Assembly (NCBI GenBank): GCA_903892365.1
Contig: CAITIF010000843.1
Coordinates: 1 to 7,900, forward strand
DNA length: 7,900 bases
Reading direction: 5' to 3'
DNA from: an uncultured Pirellula sp.
GTDB lineage: Bacteria; Planctomycetota; Planctomycetia; Pirellulales; Pirellulaceae
Shown here piece after piece: positions 1 to 6,841 of this stretch. The notes beneath the pieces are model-generated. The model made no database searches. It was not told where the DNA came from and saw only the letters and a program-made list of their open reading frames with translations. Position 1 is the stretch's first letter, and each line of letters starts with the position of its first letter. The translations under genes and the position numbers were made by a program.

Positions 1-432
1 GGGCTGATGACTGTCCCATTTGCACAGAACAAGGTCGGGCTGCAAATTGACAATTGCCTCACGGCTGATCCCTTCCAATGTTCCGCTTCCAACCTTAGCA
101 ATCTCCAGAGCTTCAGGCGGATAATTGCAATGTTCGGTCCTTCCGACAACAGAAGAGCCTAACCCGAGAGCAAAGAGAAGTTCGGTAGTGGATGGTGACA
201 GTGAGACGATTCGGGTTGGAATCTTGGTGAATCGAACTTCGCGATCAAGGCGATCGACCAAACGAATTTCGGAGTTATCCGCTGCGGGTGGTTTTGCTGC
301 GGGGGCTTTTGGTTCTACCACCACGCGCTCACAAGCAGTCAGCAAAACGATGGACAAGACAACTAAACAGCCGACACCACCGAAACCATTCGTTGCACCT
401 GTGCTTGGCCAATTCTCAGGGATTCCTCTCAT
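1..432 (-). CDS. btuF: BtuF-like corrinoid ABC transporter substrate-binding lipoprotein, N-terminal part (runs off the left edge)
   Basis: Reading the minus strand from ATG at 432 gives 144 open codons to the window edge with no stop, so this is the 5' part of a longer gene. The product begins with a short Gly/Asn-rich leader, a hydrophobic stretch (residues about 20-33) and a lipobox ending LLTAC, which predicts a lipoprotein anchored at Cys34. A Pro/Ala-rich linker (41-51) follows, then the typical start of a class III periplasmic binding protein: RIVSLSPSTTELLFALG at 74-90, YPPEA at 104-108 and REAIVNLQPDLV at 124-135. These match E. coli BtuF segments; Glu125 aligns with the BtuF glutamate thought to contact BtuC. 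Its start overlaps the cobU stop (ATGA), and an SD-like GAAAGGA lies 7 nt upstream (440-446). Placement in a riboswitch-led B12 operon favours a corrinoid over an iron-siderophore ligand. It probably delivers corrinoid to a BtuCD-type permease, which is not visible here. Confidence 0.85.
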   Translation of the reverse strand, partial: MRGIPENWPSTGATNGFGGVGCLVVLSIVLLTACERVVVEPKAPAAKPPAADNSEIRLVDRLDREVRFTKIPTRIVSLSPSTTELLFALGLGSSVVGRTEHCNYPPEALEIAKVGSGTLEGISREAIVNLQPDLVLCKWDSHQP

Positions 433-1103
433 CGAACGGTCCTTTCTAATCGCGAGCGCAAACCTGATGCAGCATCTTGGCTGGTGGAAGAGATCGAATT
501 CAGCTCGATCGGAAACCCTGCCAGCATGAAGTAGGTCGCTGTTGCTTGCTTGGCTATTTTCTGATTCGTCCATCCCAGTAGGTCGCGGAACGCTCGTCCT
601 AGTGCATTGTCGGGAACGAGCCCAAGACCTACTTCGCCCGATACAATAATGAGATGGACTGGGTGACCTTGTACGAAGTGCAAAATCGCATCGATCTCTT
701 GATCAACCATCTGCTGAACCAGGTCGAATTGACTGGGGCTCAGCTTACTAGATGTCGAGGGTTCCCATTCGACTGAACAAAGCACATTGCTGACCAAGAG
801 CGTTAAGCAATCGAGCAGCACTACTTTAGGAAAAGGAGTTACGGATTCTAGAGCCTTACCCAGATGCAACGGTTGCTCCAGAGTTTGCCAGGCAGCGGGC
901 CGGGATAGACGATGCTTTTGAATTCGACCCAGCATTTCTTCGTCACGCGCTTCTGCTGTCGCAGCGAACAAGACAGAATCTCCACCCAGCTCATGAGCTA
1001 ACTGCTCACCAAAGCGGCTCTTGCCACTGCGAACGCCACCCAAGATCAAGGTGATCGTTCCTGTGTTTGCTGCATGCGAAGTTTCGGACAGGTCTTGTTG
1101 CAT
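429..1103 (-). CDS. cobU: Bifunctional adenosylcobinamide kinase / adenosylcobinamide-phosphate guanylyltransferase
   Basis: CobU phosphorylates the aminopropanol end of adenosylcobinamide and then transfers GMP from GTP, giving AdoCbi-GDP for attachment of the lower ligand in the cytoplasm. The 224-residue product has a P-loop GGVRSGKS near residues 22-29, the KHRLSRPAAW segment around 63-72 with His64 equivalent to the guanylylated histidine of Salmonella CobU, the strand VVLLDCLTLLVSN around 94-106, and the signature EVGLGLVPDNALGRAFRDLL from about 157. About 10-15 extra residues precede the P-loop and a short Ser-rich tail follows the conserved C-terminus; otherwise the length is only slightly above the usual 180-200. 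The ATG at 1103 is directly preceded by an in-frame GTG (1106), which is an equally possible start. It lies 2-5 bp after the cobO stop and overlaps btuF by ATGA, so it is very likely cotranscribed and translationally coupled. Confidence 0.95.
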   Translation of the reverse strand: MQQDLSETSHAANTGTITLILGGVRSGKSRFGEQLAHELGGDSVLFAATAEARDEEMLGRIQKHRLSRPAAWQTLEQPLHLGKALESVTPFPKVVLLDCLTLLVSNVLCSVEWEPSTSSKLSPSQFDLVQQMVDQEIDAILHFVQGHPVHLIIVSGEVGLGLVPDNALGRAFRDLLGWTNQKIAKQATATYFMLAGFPIELNSISSTSQDAASGLRSRLERTVR

Positions 1104-1108
1104 CACTT

Positions 1109-1723
1109 CTAGAACTCAACCCCCTTCTGCGGCTTAATTCCATGAGCATATGGGTGCTTGATGACTTTCATTTCGGAAACAAGGTCGGCGATCTCGATCA
1201 ATTCCGGACTGGCATTTCGCCCGGTAATCACCACATGAAGCATCTCGCGTTTGGCTTTCAGCTCCTCAATCACGGTGGAGACAGCAATATATTCGTATTT
1301 CGTTGCAATGTTCAGCTCGTCCAAAATCAATAGATCGATCGACGGGTCTCGCATCAGTTCCACCGCTTTTGCCCAGCCTTTGGCAGCGGTTGCAATGTCT
1401 CGCTCCCGATCCTGCGTTTTCCAAGTGAATCCCTCGCCCAGTGTATGCATTTCGATCGGGAACCCGAGCTCAGCAATTTTGGCAATGAAAGCCCCTTCCC
1501 CGGTCGGGATCGCTCCCTTGATGAATTGGACAATTGCGACTTTCATACCTTGCCCGACAGAGCGAATGGCCATTCCGAAGGAGGCTGTGGATTTTCCTTT
1601 GCCAGCCCCTGTGTGCACAATGATCAGACCTTTTTCAATGTTGGCTTCCGCAAGCTGCTTGTCCTTGATCTCATTGAGACGGACCATTTTTTCCTTGTGC
1701 TGCTGGTTTGTATCCTGAGTCAT
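1109..1723 (-). CDS. cobO: Corrinoid adenosyltransferase, CobO/CobA (BtuR) type
   Basis: The 204-residue product is a P-loop ATP:co(I)rrinoid adenosyltransferase. It moves the 5'-deoxyadenosyl group of ATP onto the reduced cobalt of cobalamin or its precursors, making coenzyme B12 forms. Visible marks are the Walker A TGAGKGKST (38-46), VAIVQFIKG, the family signature LGEGFTWKTQDRERD, the Walker B-like LLILDELNIA, VVITGRNASPELIEIADLV, and the C-terminal KHPYAHGIKPQKGVEF. The N-terminal 30 residues are charged and helical, as in the BtuR family, where this part helps cover the active site. Length and motif order are normal and no key residue is missing. The ATG at 1723 overlaps the cobQ stop (ATGA). 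The ribosome site is weak (GGAA about 10 nt upstream), so translation probably depends on coupling to cobQ. It differs from PduO and EutT adenosyltransferases, which lack this P-loop. Confidence 0.96.
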   Translation of the reverse strand: MTQDTNQQHKEKMVRLNEIKDKQLAEANIEKGLIIVHTGAGKGKSTASFGMAIRSVGQGMKVAIVQFIKGAIPTGEGAFIAKIAELGFPIEMHTLGEGFTWKTQDRERDIATAAKGWAKAVELMRDPSIDLLILDELNIATKYEYIAVSTVIEELKAKREMLHVVITGRNASPELIEIADLVSEMKVIKHPYAHGIKPQKGVEF

Positions 1724-3342
1724 TGTTTTGGTTCCATTTCAGAGTTCATAACAAGTTGTTCGACACGAGTGAAATCAATGTTGGCTTCGAAAGCGTCCGC
1801 TAAGCGGTCAAGCGACTCATTAATCACAGCATGATAAGAAAGTTGATTCGGATCGTTGCAAGCACGTGGCTCTACACCAAGCGAGCTAAGCCAACCACGG
1901 CGAAAAGTATCGTTGTGAAACAGGCCGTGCAGATAACACCCCCAGATACGATGGTCATCGCTCTTGGCACCATCGAGAGCTTCGAAAGTGCTCGATTCCC
2001 GAGTCGCTGATTCTACGGCTTGGTCACCCGTGCGAATGCGTCTCAACCAAGGGCTTGAGGTGGTCGTTTGCCCAACGTGGATCTCGTAACCATGAACGCG
2101 TTCCCCCTGCGTCTCGGCCGCAATCGCTTCATCTTCAATCACTGCTTCGACTTGGAATGTTTGCTTCTCACGATGGAAGATCGTTGTCACGTCCAACAAC
2201 CCAAGCCCCTCCGCTTCCATCCAGTTGTTTTCCATCGAATGTGGATTGCTCAAATGCTTACCGAGCATCTGATACCCTCCGCAAATACCAACGATGCGCG
2301 TACCTATTTTGGCAAGTTGGACGATGCGATCGGCTAGCCCGGAGGACTTCATCCAATGCAAATCCCCCAGTGTGTTTTTGGTGCCCGGTAAAACGATAAC
2401 ATCCGGTGTTCCGAGTCGTTCAAGACTTCGAACGTACCGAAGCCGAACGGAAGGCTCGTTGTTCAAAGGATCAAAGTCGTCGAAATTGGCGATGTGGGGT
2501 ACATGAATGACCGCAATATCTAATTGCCGCGTTGTAGCCTCTGTAGCTGTATCCACTGAAGAAGGGGACGCCGATTTTTCGTTCCCGTTCCCCTCGAACA
2601 GGGCAACCGCATCTTCCTCTGGAAGCCTTAAGGCATCGATCCAGGGCAAGACCCCTAGAACAGGAACCTGCCCGCGCTCTTCCAAGATTTCGACACCTCG
2701 ATCGAACAGCCTTAGATCCCCTCGAAACTTGTTCACAATCAAACCACGTATCAACTTACGATCGTTTTCTGGAAGCAACCAAAGCGTGCCCAGCAATTGA
2801 GCGAACACTCCGCCGCGCTCGATGTCCCCCACCAAAATTACCGCAGCGTCGCAATACCGAGCGACCGACATGTTGACCATCTCGACCTCCGTCAAATTCA
2901 GCTCAGCAGGACTGCCAGCCCCTTCGATGATGATCAAATCATATTGGTCGCGCATTCTGTCGAGAGCGTTGGTAACGAACCCCCAGAGCTCATGCCTTCG
3001 CTGAAAATAATCCGACGCCTCCAACGAACGCCCCTGATGCTCGGGTAGCGGTCGACCGTTCACAATAACCTGCGAGTGGGTTGCACCTTCAGGTTTCAGA
3101 AGAATCGGATTCATGTCCGAATGAGGCAGAACATGAGCGGCGAAGGCCTGCAACGCTTGCGACCGACCGATCTCCGCACCGTCCGTACAAACGGCTGCAT
3201 TGTTGGACATGTTCTGCGATTTGAAAGGAGCGACGCGAACCCCGCGCCGCGCAAAACAACGGCACAAGGCAGTTACCAAAAGGCTCTTGCCGGCGGAGGA
3301 GCTTGTCCCCATCACCATGAGTGTTTTCGCTTGTTTAGCCAT
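1720..3342 (-). CDS. cobQ: Cobyric acid synthase (glutamine-hydrolysing)
   Basis: CobQ uses ATP and glutamine to amidate the b, d, e and g carboxyls of adenosylcobyrinic acid a,c-diamide, giving adenosylcobyric acid. From the ATG at 3342 the product has 540 residues. Residues 1-230 form a dethiobiotin-synthetase-like ATPase domain with GTSSSAGKS (12-20), APFKSQNMSNNA (38-49), EGAGSPAELNL (140-150) and GDIERGGVFAQL. Residues from about 275 form a class I glutamine amidotransferase-like domain with LPGTKNT, GICGGYQMLG carrying nucleophile Cys354, GYEIHVG, and YLHGLF with His472. A low-complexity linker of about 30 residues (Asn/Ser/Thr-rich, about 252-273) separates the domains. An upstream in-frame ATG at 3390 would add 16 residues, overlap the DUF1559 gene by 29 bp, and has a better SD-like GGTGAG. 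I prefer 3342 because family members start just before KTLMV. Its end overlaps cobO (ATGA). Confidence 0.96.
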   Translation of the reverse strand: MAKQAKTLMVMGTSSSAGKSLLVTALCRCFARRGVRVAPFKSQNMSNNAAVCTDGAEIGRSQALQAFAAHVLPHSDMNPILLKPEGATHSQVIVNGRPLPEHQGRSLEASDYFQRRHELWGFVTNALDRMRDQYDLIIIEGAGSPAELNLTEVEMVNMSVARYCDAAVILVGDIERGGVFAQLLGTLWLLPENDRKLIRGLIVNKFRGDLRLFDRGVEILEERGQVPVLGVLPWIDALRLPEEDAVALFEGNGNEKSASPSSVDTATEATTRQLDIAVIHVPHIANFDDFDPLNNEPSVRLRYVRSLERLGTPDVIVLPGTKNTLGDLHWMKSSGLADRIVQLAKIGTRIVGICGGYQMLGKHLSNPHSMENNWMEAEGLGLLDVTTIFHREKQTFQVEAVIEDEAIAAETQGERVHGYEIHVGQTTTSSPWLRRIRTGDQAVESATRESSTFEALDGAKSDDHRIWGCYLHGLFHNDTFRRGWLSSLGVEPRACNDPNQLSYHAVINESLDRLADAFEANIDFTRVEQLVMNSEMEPKQ

Positions 3343-3361
3343 CTTAGGGTTGGGCAACTGG

Positions 3362-4375
3362 TTATTCCACCGTGGCGATTTCGCCACCATTTCGACTCAC
3401 CCAAGCCGCAAGTTGCTCGATGGGTAGGGAGGCAGAAACAAATTGAACCGAACCGTCGGCTTTCAACACATTGGCGCCGCCGGTGTGAAAAGCATAGACT
3501 TCGTTGTCGTTGCTGCAATTGATGGAACAGACGCCTGGCCTAATCAGTGTGTTGCCATCGGGCTGAGCACCGTCTACTAAGAAGCCTTTGAGATGGCTGG
3601 CCCACACACCGCCGGTTGGGAACGGCCGAGTCACGCTGGCGGTACCGCTCCATGTTTTAGGAGTTGTACCATCCGGAACCAAACGATTGCGCTGGTACAA
3701 ATTGGGCCGACCTGCACACTCCACCGCCATCAGAGTGTTGGAAAGCCCATCCGTTACTTCGCTCAGCCGAACCGACGAGCCTTTAAGAATGCCGGAGTTG
3801 AGCGGGTCTGCTAACTGCTGAGACGCAGGCAAAATGGCATTCAACTGCGTTCCGATGCCGCCGACATTCGAATAGTCCGTGACTGCTCCATCAAAAAACG
3901 ATCGTGGAGAAAGGATCGCCGAAGTGCTTGTCGCGCTGCTGTAATCGACCAAAACGGCCCATTCGAAACCTTTGCGTTCGATAGCGGACGGGCACTGAAA
4001 TGAGGGAACTTTGGCTGAAACCGAAACAACATTCTCGGGTGAATGCCAATGAGCCTTATCGTCAAAAGACTTGAACACCCCATCTTGTTCCAAATAAGGA
4101 AGGATCGCGGTGAACCAGCTTCCTCGTCGAGCGTTAAAGTTGCGTCCCTGGGTTGGGCCGGATGACTGTGATGGCCAAACACGAAAGGCAGATTCATAGT
4201 TATGAAGAGCCAGTCCAATCTGCTTGAGATTGTTGCTGCATTGCATCCGGCGAGCCGCTTCGCGAGCTGCTTGAACCGCAGGCAACAACAGCCCTACCAA
4301 AATCCCGATGATCGCAATCACCACCAACAATTCAACCAACGTAAAGCCGTAGCTTCGAAACGTTTTCCTTGGCAT
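3362..4375 (-). CDS. DUF1559 prepilin-like protein with H-X9-DG motif, first gene of the B12 operon
   Basis: The 337-residue product starts with a type IV prepilin-like signal: basic leader MPRKTFRSYG, cleavage after Gly10 and before Phe11, the conserved Glu at +5, and a hydrophobic helix over about 11-33. The DUF1559 hallmark AAREAARRMQCSNNLKQIG follows. The rest is a predicted extracytoplasmic domain, ending near the C-terminus with FHTGGANVLKADG, which fits the prepilin-associated H-X9-DG motif (His297, Asp307-Gly308). Planctomycetes carry many such genes; their functions are mostly unknown, though pseudopilin-like surface or secretion roles are suspected. The start is the second of two adjacent ATGs: GAGG (4382-4385) is 6 nt from ATG 4375 but only 3 nt from ATG 4378. 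An in-frame start at 4462 would place 29 odd residues before the signal. It lies between the B12 riboswitch and cobQ, with at most about 19 bp to cobQ, so it should be B12-regulated. A corrinoid-related role is only a guess. Confidence 0.9.
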   Translation of the reverse strand: MPRKTFRSYGFTLVELLVVIAIIGILVGLLLPAVQAAREAARRMQCSNNLKQIGLALHNYESAFRVWPSQSSGPTQGRNFNARRGSWFTAILPYLEQDGVFKSFDDKAHWHSPENVVSVSAKVPSFQCPSAIERKGFEWAVLVDYSSATSTSAILSPRSFFDGAVTDYSNVGGIGTQLNAILPASQQLADPLNSGILKGSSVRLSEVTDGLSNTLMAVECAGRPNLYQRNRLVPDGTTPKTWSGTASVTRPFPTGGVWASHLKGFLVDGAQPDGNTLIRPGVCSINCSNDNEVYAFHTGGANVLKADGSVQFVSASLPIEQLAAWVSRNGGEIATVE

Positions 4376-4378
4376 CAT

Positions 4379-4604
4379 TTTCCTCGATGACGTACAAAAT
4401 TGGAAAAGCGTTTGCAAGGCAAGCCAAGACGTTTCGACATCCATACGAATCGGCATCAACACCCGTTAGACAGACGCCCGACGACGCCCAAGCAAACTTG
4501 ATGCATGGAAGCGTGATGTGGATGGAGAGCGGCAGTCACGGAAGGAATGTGCGAATTCGCGATAGATCCCAAATTCCCCGAGGGCACTACCACGCAAACC
4601 GACA
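4379..4604 (-). other. Long untranslated leader between the riboswitch aptamer and the DUF1559 gene
   Basis: About 225 nt separate the B12 box from the first start codon. The segment at 4574-4584 can pair with the aptamer core (see findings), so this is the likely expression platform. I see no strong GC-rich hairpin followed by a run of U in this stretch, so the regulatory mechanism is not obvious. A 7-nt direct repeat (GGGCGTC on the minus strand, 10-nt period, 4473-4489) and a 10-nt palindrome GCGAATTCGC (about 4552-4561) are present, with no assigned role. No convincing small gene is seen. The last bases contain the purine-rich GAGGAAA ribosome site of the DUF1559 gene. Confidence 0.5.
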
Positions 4605-4775
4605 CTAGGCAGGTCTTCTGGCTCTCGGCATTGCCGTTTTCTACACCTTCCCTCGGGAAACAATCCGAAGTGGTTCAACGTAGAATTCGTATCCGATTAC
4701 AGCGGCGGGACCGCAACGGTTTTTCACCGTTTTCCCTATTATCCAAACTGACACGTTGTCGGCTTGGCACCTAAG
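4605..4775 (-). ncRNA. Cobalamin riboswitch aptamer
   Basis: On the minus strand the conserved parts of a cobalamin riboswitch appear in the right order: AGGTGCC (4766-4772), then AATAGGGAAAACGGTGAAAA, then CCGTTGCGGTCCCGCCGCTG and TAATCGG (down to about 4691), CCACTTCGG, GGGAAGG (about 4646-4652), and the B12 box AGCCAGAAGACCTGCC at 4608-4623. The B12 box fits the consensus AGYCMGRAGRCCKGCC at every position. The RNA binds cobalamin coenzyme and usually lowers expression of biosynthesis or uptake genes when B12 is plentiful. It sits just downstream of a good promoter and upstream of the DUF1559-cobQ-cobO-cobU-btuF genes, which fits this role. The exact ends (P1 helix) are approximate. Confidence 0.95.
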
Positions 4776-4785
4776 TCTGGCTCAA

Positions 4786-4814
4786 AGTATCCGGGCGATG
4801 TTAAGAATTGTCAA
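4786..4814 (-). promoter_or_regulatory. Probable housekeeping-sigma promoter of the B12 operon
   Basis: On the minus strand a perfect -35 TTGACA (4809-4814) is followed after exactly 17 nt by GATACT (4786-4791), which matches four of six bases of TATAAT. A start of transcription near 4779 would place the riboswitch aptamer almost at the 5' end of the RNA, as expected for a riboswitch leader. The position, downstream of the MFS stop and upstream of the aptamer, supports the call. No transcript data are available here. Confidence 0.65.
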
Positions 4815-4866
4815 CAACGACGAGCCACAATGCAAAATAGGCGAGCATTCTAGCCCGCCTACCTTG

Positions 4867-4898
4867 AAAAATGGAATTCACAGGATCTTGCGATCCTG
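4867..4898 (-). terminator. Hairpin after the MFS gene, possible terminator
   Basis: Just past the MFS stop codon the minus strand can form a perfect 7-bp stem CAGGATC/GATCCTG closed by a GCAA tetraloop (4881-4898). A run of five U follows, but only about 8 nt downstream of the stem (4867-4872), which is further than in a typical intrinsic terminator. It may stop MFS transcription before the B12 operon promoter at 4786-4814, or simply protect the 3' end. Confidence 0.4.
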
Positions 4899-4899
4899 A

Positions 4900-6498
4900 T
4901 TAGTGAGCAGCCTTACCATCCATGCTGAGCGGTTTGTAACCACCAATCGACTTGAAGTAAACAAGTAGAATCAGGTAGATCAAAGCCATCACAGCAGGAA
5001 TGTATGCATCTGCCTTCAACGTGTTTCGATCCCCTTGCTGATCGGCTGAAACCACCGTTTGCTGTTCAGGAGTCCTGTCTTTATTCTCCTTAGCAGCTGC
5101 AAGCTTCGTACCATCGAGTCCGTAAATTTCAGTAGCCTTCAAGTTAAGAAAGGTACTCGATTTCTCGGACTTATATTCGTCGGCCAATTCAGGACTCAAC
5201 TTCCGAAGTTCCTCTCCCGAAAACCGGTCTTTGCAGTATCCAAGTCCTGGACCACCGATCAAGCCAGCAGAAAGCATTCCAATACCACCCATAATCGACA
5301 TGGCAACCGCCCCTGTCTGAGGATACCGGTCACCGATGATGGCAAGCATGGTTGGCCAAAAGAAAGTTTTGCCGACTGCATAGATGCCAAGCGCGACCAA
5401 AGCCATGGAGAAAGTCTGCATGGTGCTTGCCAAATTCAGGCCAATACACGCAATGATCGAACAAACAAGAAGCAAGCCAACTGGCGAAAGCTTCAAAGTA
5501 TTTTCAATCCAATGAGCGCAAAAGCGAAGTGCAAACATAATGACCGATGTCCATAGGAACAAGTATTTCCCTTGTTCCGACGTGAACAAATTGCCTGTGA
5601 TGTTCTGAATCCAGCTGTCCGTGCCAAGTTCGACAGATCCAACCATGGCATGGGTCACAAACAAAATGAACAACAAGAAGGATCCGATGGAGAAGTTGGT
5701 CATGAACGCAACCGCGATCAGAAGCAGGCCACCGATGCCGTAACCGATGTAGCTTCCAAACTCAGGCGACAACCCCTTGAAAATATCCCCGAAAAACAAC
5801 GCGAGCAGGTAGCAGGCGACCAACGAGCCAAGAATACCAACGGATTTGTACATCTCCACAAAGCTCTTGCCGCTAGCGGCCGCTTCCGACTTCGGAAACT
5901 TCTGACCTAGAAACATGAGTGCATAAAGCACGGTTGGAATCAGGTACAGAGCCAATTGAAGCTTCCAATTCACTTGCAACTGATCGTCCAAGAACCAACC
6001 AGCCATCGTTCCCAGAATCATGCCAGCTGGCCAGCTTGCGTGAAGAATATTCAGGTAGTGCGTTCGGTTATTGGGGAACACTGTAGCAACGAGAGGGTTA
6101 GCGACGGCTTCCAAGGTTCCGTTGGCATAGGCGAAAACAAACATTCCCCAAAAGAGAAAGTTGTAGGCATTGTCTGGGGTCGTAGCGGCGAACGTGATGA
6201 AGGCTGACAGAATGTGCCCCAGCAAGGCGAGAAAAACCAGCTTGCCGTAACCAATCTTGTCGACAATCACACCACCAATGATGATGCCAAAGCAAAAGCC
6301 AGAAAAGCCTGCACCGCCGATGGAACCAAGCTGAGTCGCATTAAATCCGAACTCCTTTCCCCAGTTGTCAAGAATGCCACCGCGTACGGCGAAACCGACA
6401 CCCGCTGCAAGAATGGCCATAAACCCTGCCCACAAAAGACGATGTGCATTCGGCACCACCGAAGAGTTGTTAGCTGTAGAATCCGACGCTTGGTTCAT
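4900..6498 (-). CDS. Major facilitator superfamily transporter, distantly FucP-like, substrate unknown
   Basis: The 532-residue product is a polytopic inner-membrane protein with about 12 hydrophobic segments. After a polar N-terminus (1-19) come helices at about 21-38 and 57-80, the MFS motif A-like [14 protein letters not shown] (75-88), and a signature region around 128-160 with [21 protein letters not shown] and HASWPAG. The acidic Glu-Ala-x-x-Asn-Pro pattern resembles FucP-like and related MFS groups, so a sugar or other small organic substrate is plausible but not shown. A hydrophilic segment of about 80 residues (420-497), rich in Lys, Glu, Asp and Gln, lies before the last helix (about 498-516). 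The ATG at 6498 has GGAG 8 nt upstream (6507-6510); an in-frame ATG at 6654 would add 52 non-conserved-looking residues. It stands alone, divergent from the gene at 6851, and is not obviously part of the B12 operon although it lies directly upstream of it. Confidence 0.88.
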   Translation of the reverse strand: MNQASDSTANNSSVVPNAHRLLWAGFMAILAAGVGFAVRGGILDNWGKEFGFNATQLGSIGGAGFSGFCFGIIIGGVIVDKIGYGKLVFLALLGHILSAFITFAATTPDNAYNFLFWGMFVFAYANGTLEAVANPLVATVFPNNRTHYLNILHASWPAGMILGTMAGWFLDDQLQVNWKLQLALYLIPTVLYALMFLGQKFPKSEAAASGKSFVEMYKSVGILGSLVACYLLALFFGDIFKGLSPEFGSYIGYGIGGLLLIAVAFMTNFSIGSFLLFILFVTHAMVGSVELGTDSWIQNITGNLFTSEQGKYLFLWTSVIMFALRFCAHWIENTLKLSPVGLLLVCSIIACIGLNLASTMQTFSMALVALGIYAVGKTFFWPTMLAIIGDRYPQTGAVAMSIMGGIGMLSAGLIGGPGLGYCKDRFSGEELRKLSPELADEYKSEKSSTFLNLKATEIYGLDGTKLAAAKENKDRTPEQQTVVSADQQGDRNTLKADAYIPAVMALIYLILLVYFKSIGGYKPLSMDGKAAH

Positions 6499-6631
6499 TG
6501 GAAAGTCTCCGAAAATAAGGATGGAGCAAAAGGGGCGGGATAGTGCGGTTGCAAACGAAACGACCGGAAGTTTAATCGGACACGGTAGGGAACGCCACCG
6601 GGGCAGCCTGCCAAATCCATAGGATTTTCCC

Positions 6632-6648
6632 TTCAAAGGTACTTTGAA
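6632..6648. repeat. Perfect 7-bp inverted repeat, candidate operator
   Basis: The 17-mer TTCAAAGGTACTTTGAA consists of two perfect 7-bp arms (TTCAAAG and CTTTGAA) around 3 nt. It lies 134 bp upstream of the MFS start and 203 bp upstream of the rightward start. Size and symmetry suit a dimeric repressor or activator site. A U-run expected of a terminator is absent. No regulator gene is adjacent in this window, so the protein that would bind is unknown. Confidence 0.4.
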
Positions 6649-6834
6649 TGGCAATCGGCGAGGATTGCGGAAGAAAAATCACCTCAACGCCCGAGCCGAT
6701 TCGGTTTGTAGAGGGGTACCACGTTAACTTCTGAAGTACTTGTGTTTTCCAAGATCGAATTTTCTTGACTCAGAGGCCTTTCTTGATCCAATCACTCGGT
6801 CAAACAGCGCCCATTCTTAGTCCGTTACATTCCT

Positions 6835-6841
6835 GAAGAGG
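6835..6841 (+). promoter_or_regulatory. Ribosome binding site of the gene at 6851
   Basis: The purine-rich GAAGAGG lies 9 nt before the ATG at 6851 and supports that start. No other in-frame start nearby has a better site. Confidence 0.6.

Noticed and set aside
125..529. Plus-strand open frame of 134 codons
   Set aside because: It lies opposite btuF and cobU, whose products have clear family motifs. It has no recognisable domain and is best explained as a shadow frame.
3076..3522. Plus-strand open frame of 148 codons across the cobQ/DUF1559 junction
   Set aside because: The minus-strand genes here carry conserved motifs (P-loop of CobQ, H-X9-DG of DUF1559). The plus-strand product is Arg/His-rich and resembles no family.
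4376..4462. N-terminal extension of the DUF1559 protein to ATG 4462
   Set aside because: It would place 29 residues before the short basic prepilin leader, which is normally at the very N-terminus, and the GAGGAAA site supports the later ATG.
4466..4678. Minus-strand 70-codon frame in the B12 leader as a possible leader peptide
   Set aside because: It begins inside the riboswitch aptamer and crosses the B12 box, so its codons are constrained by RNA structure. The product is Arg/Ser-rich, has no SD and no family resemblance.
6499..6654. N-terminal extension of the MFS protein to ATG 6654
   Set aside because: The extra 52 residues cover the candidate operator and promoter region, look unlike a transporter N-terminus, and the internal ATG at 6498 has a good ribosome site.
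6765..6796. Promoter for the rightward gene from TTGACT at 6765-6770
   Set aside because: The -35 is good, but the hexamers 16-18 nt downstream (near 6787-6794) match TATAAT poorly, so it is mentioned only as a possibility.
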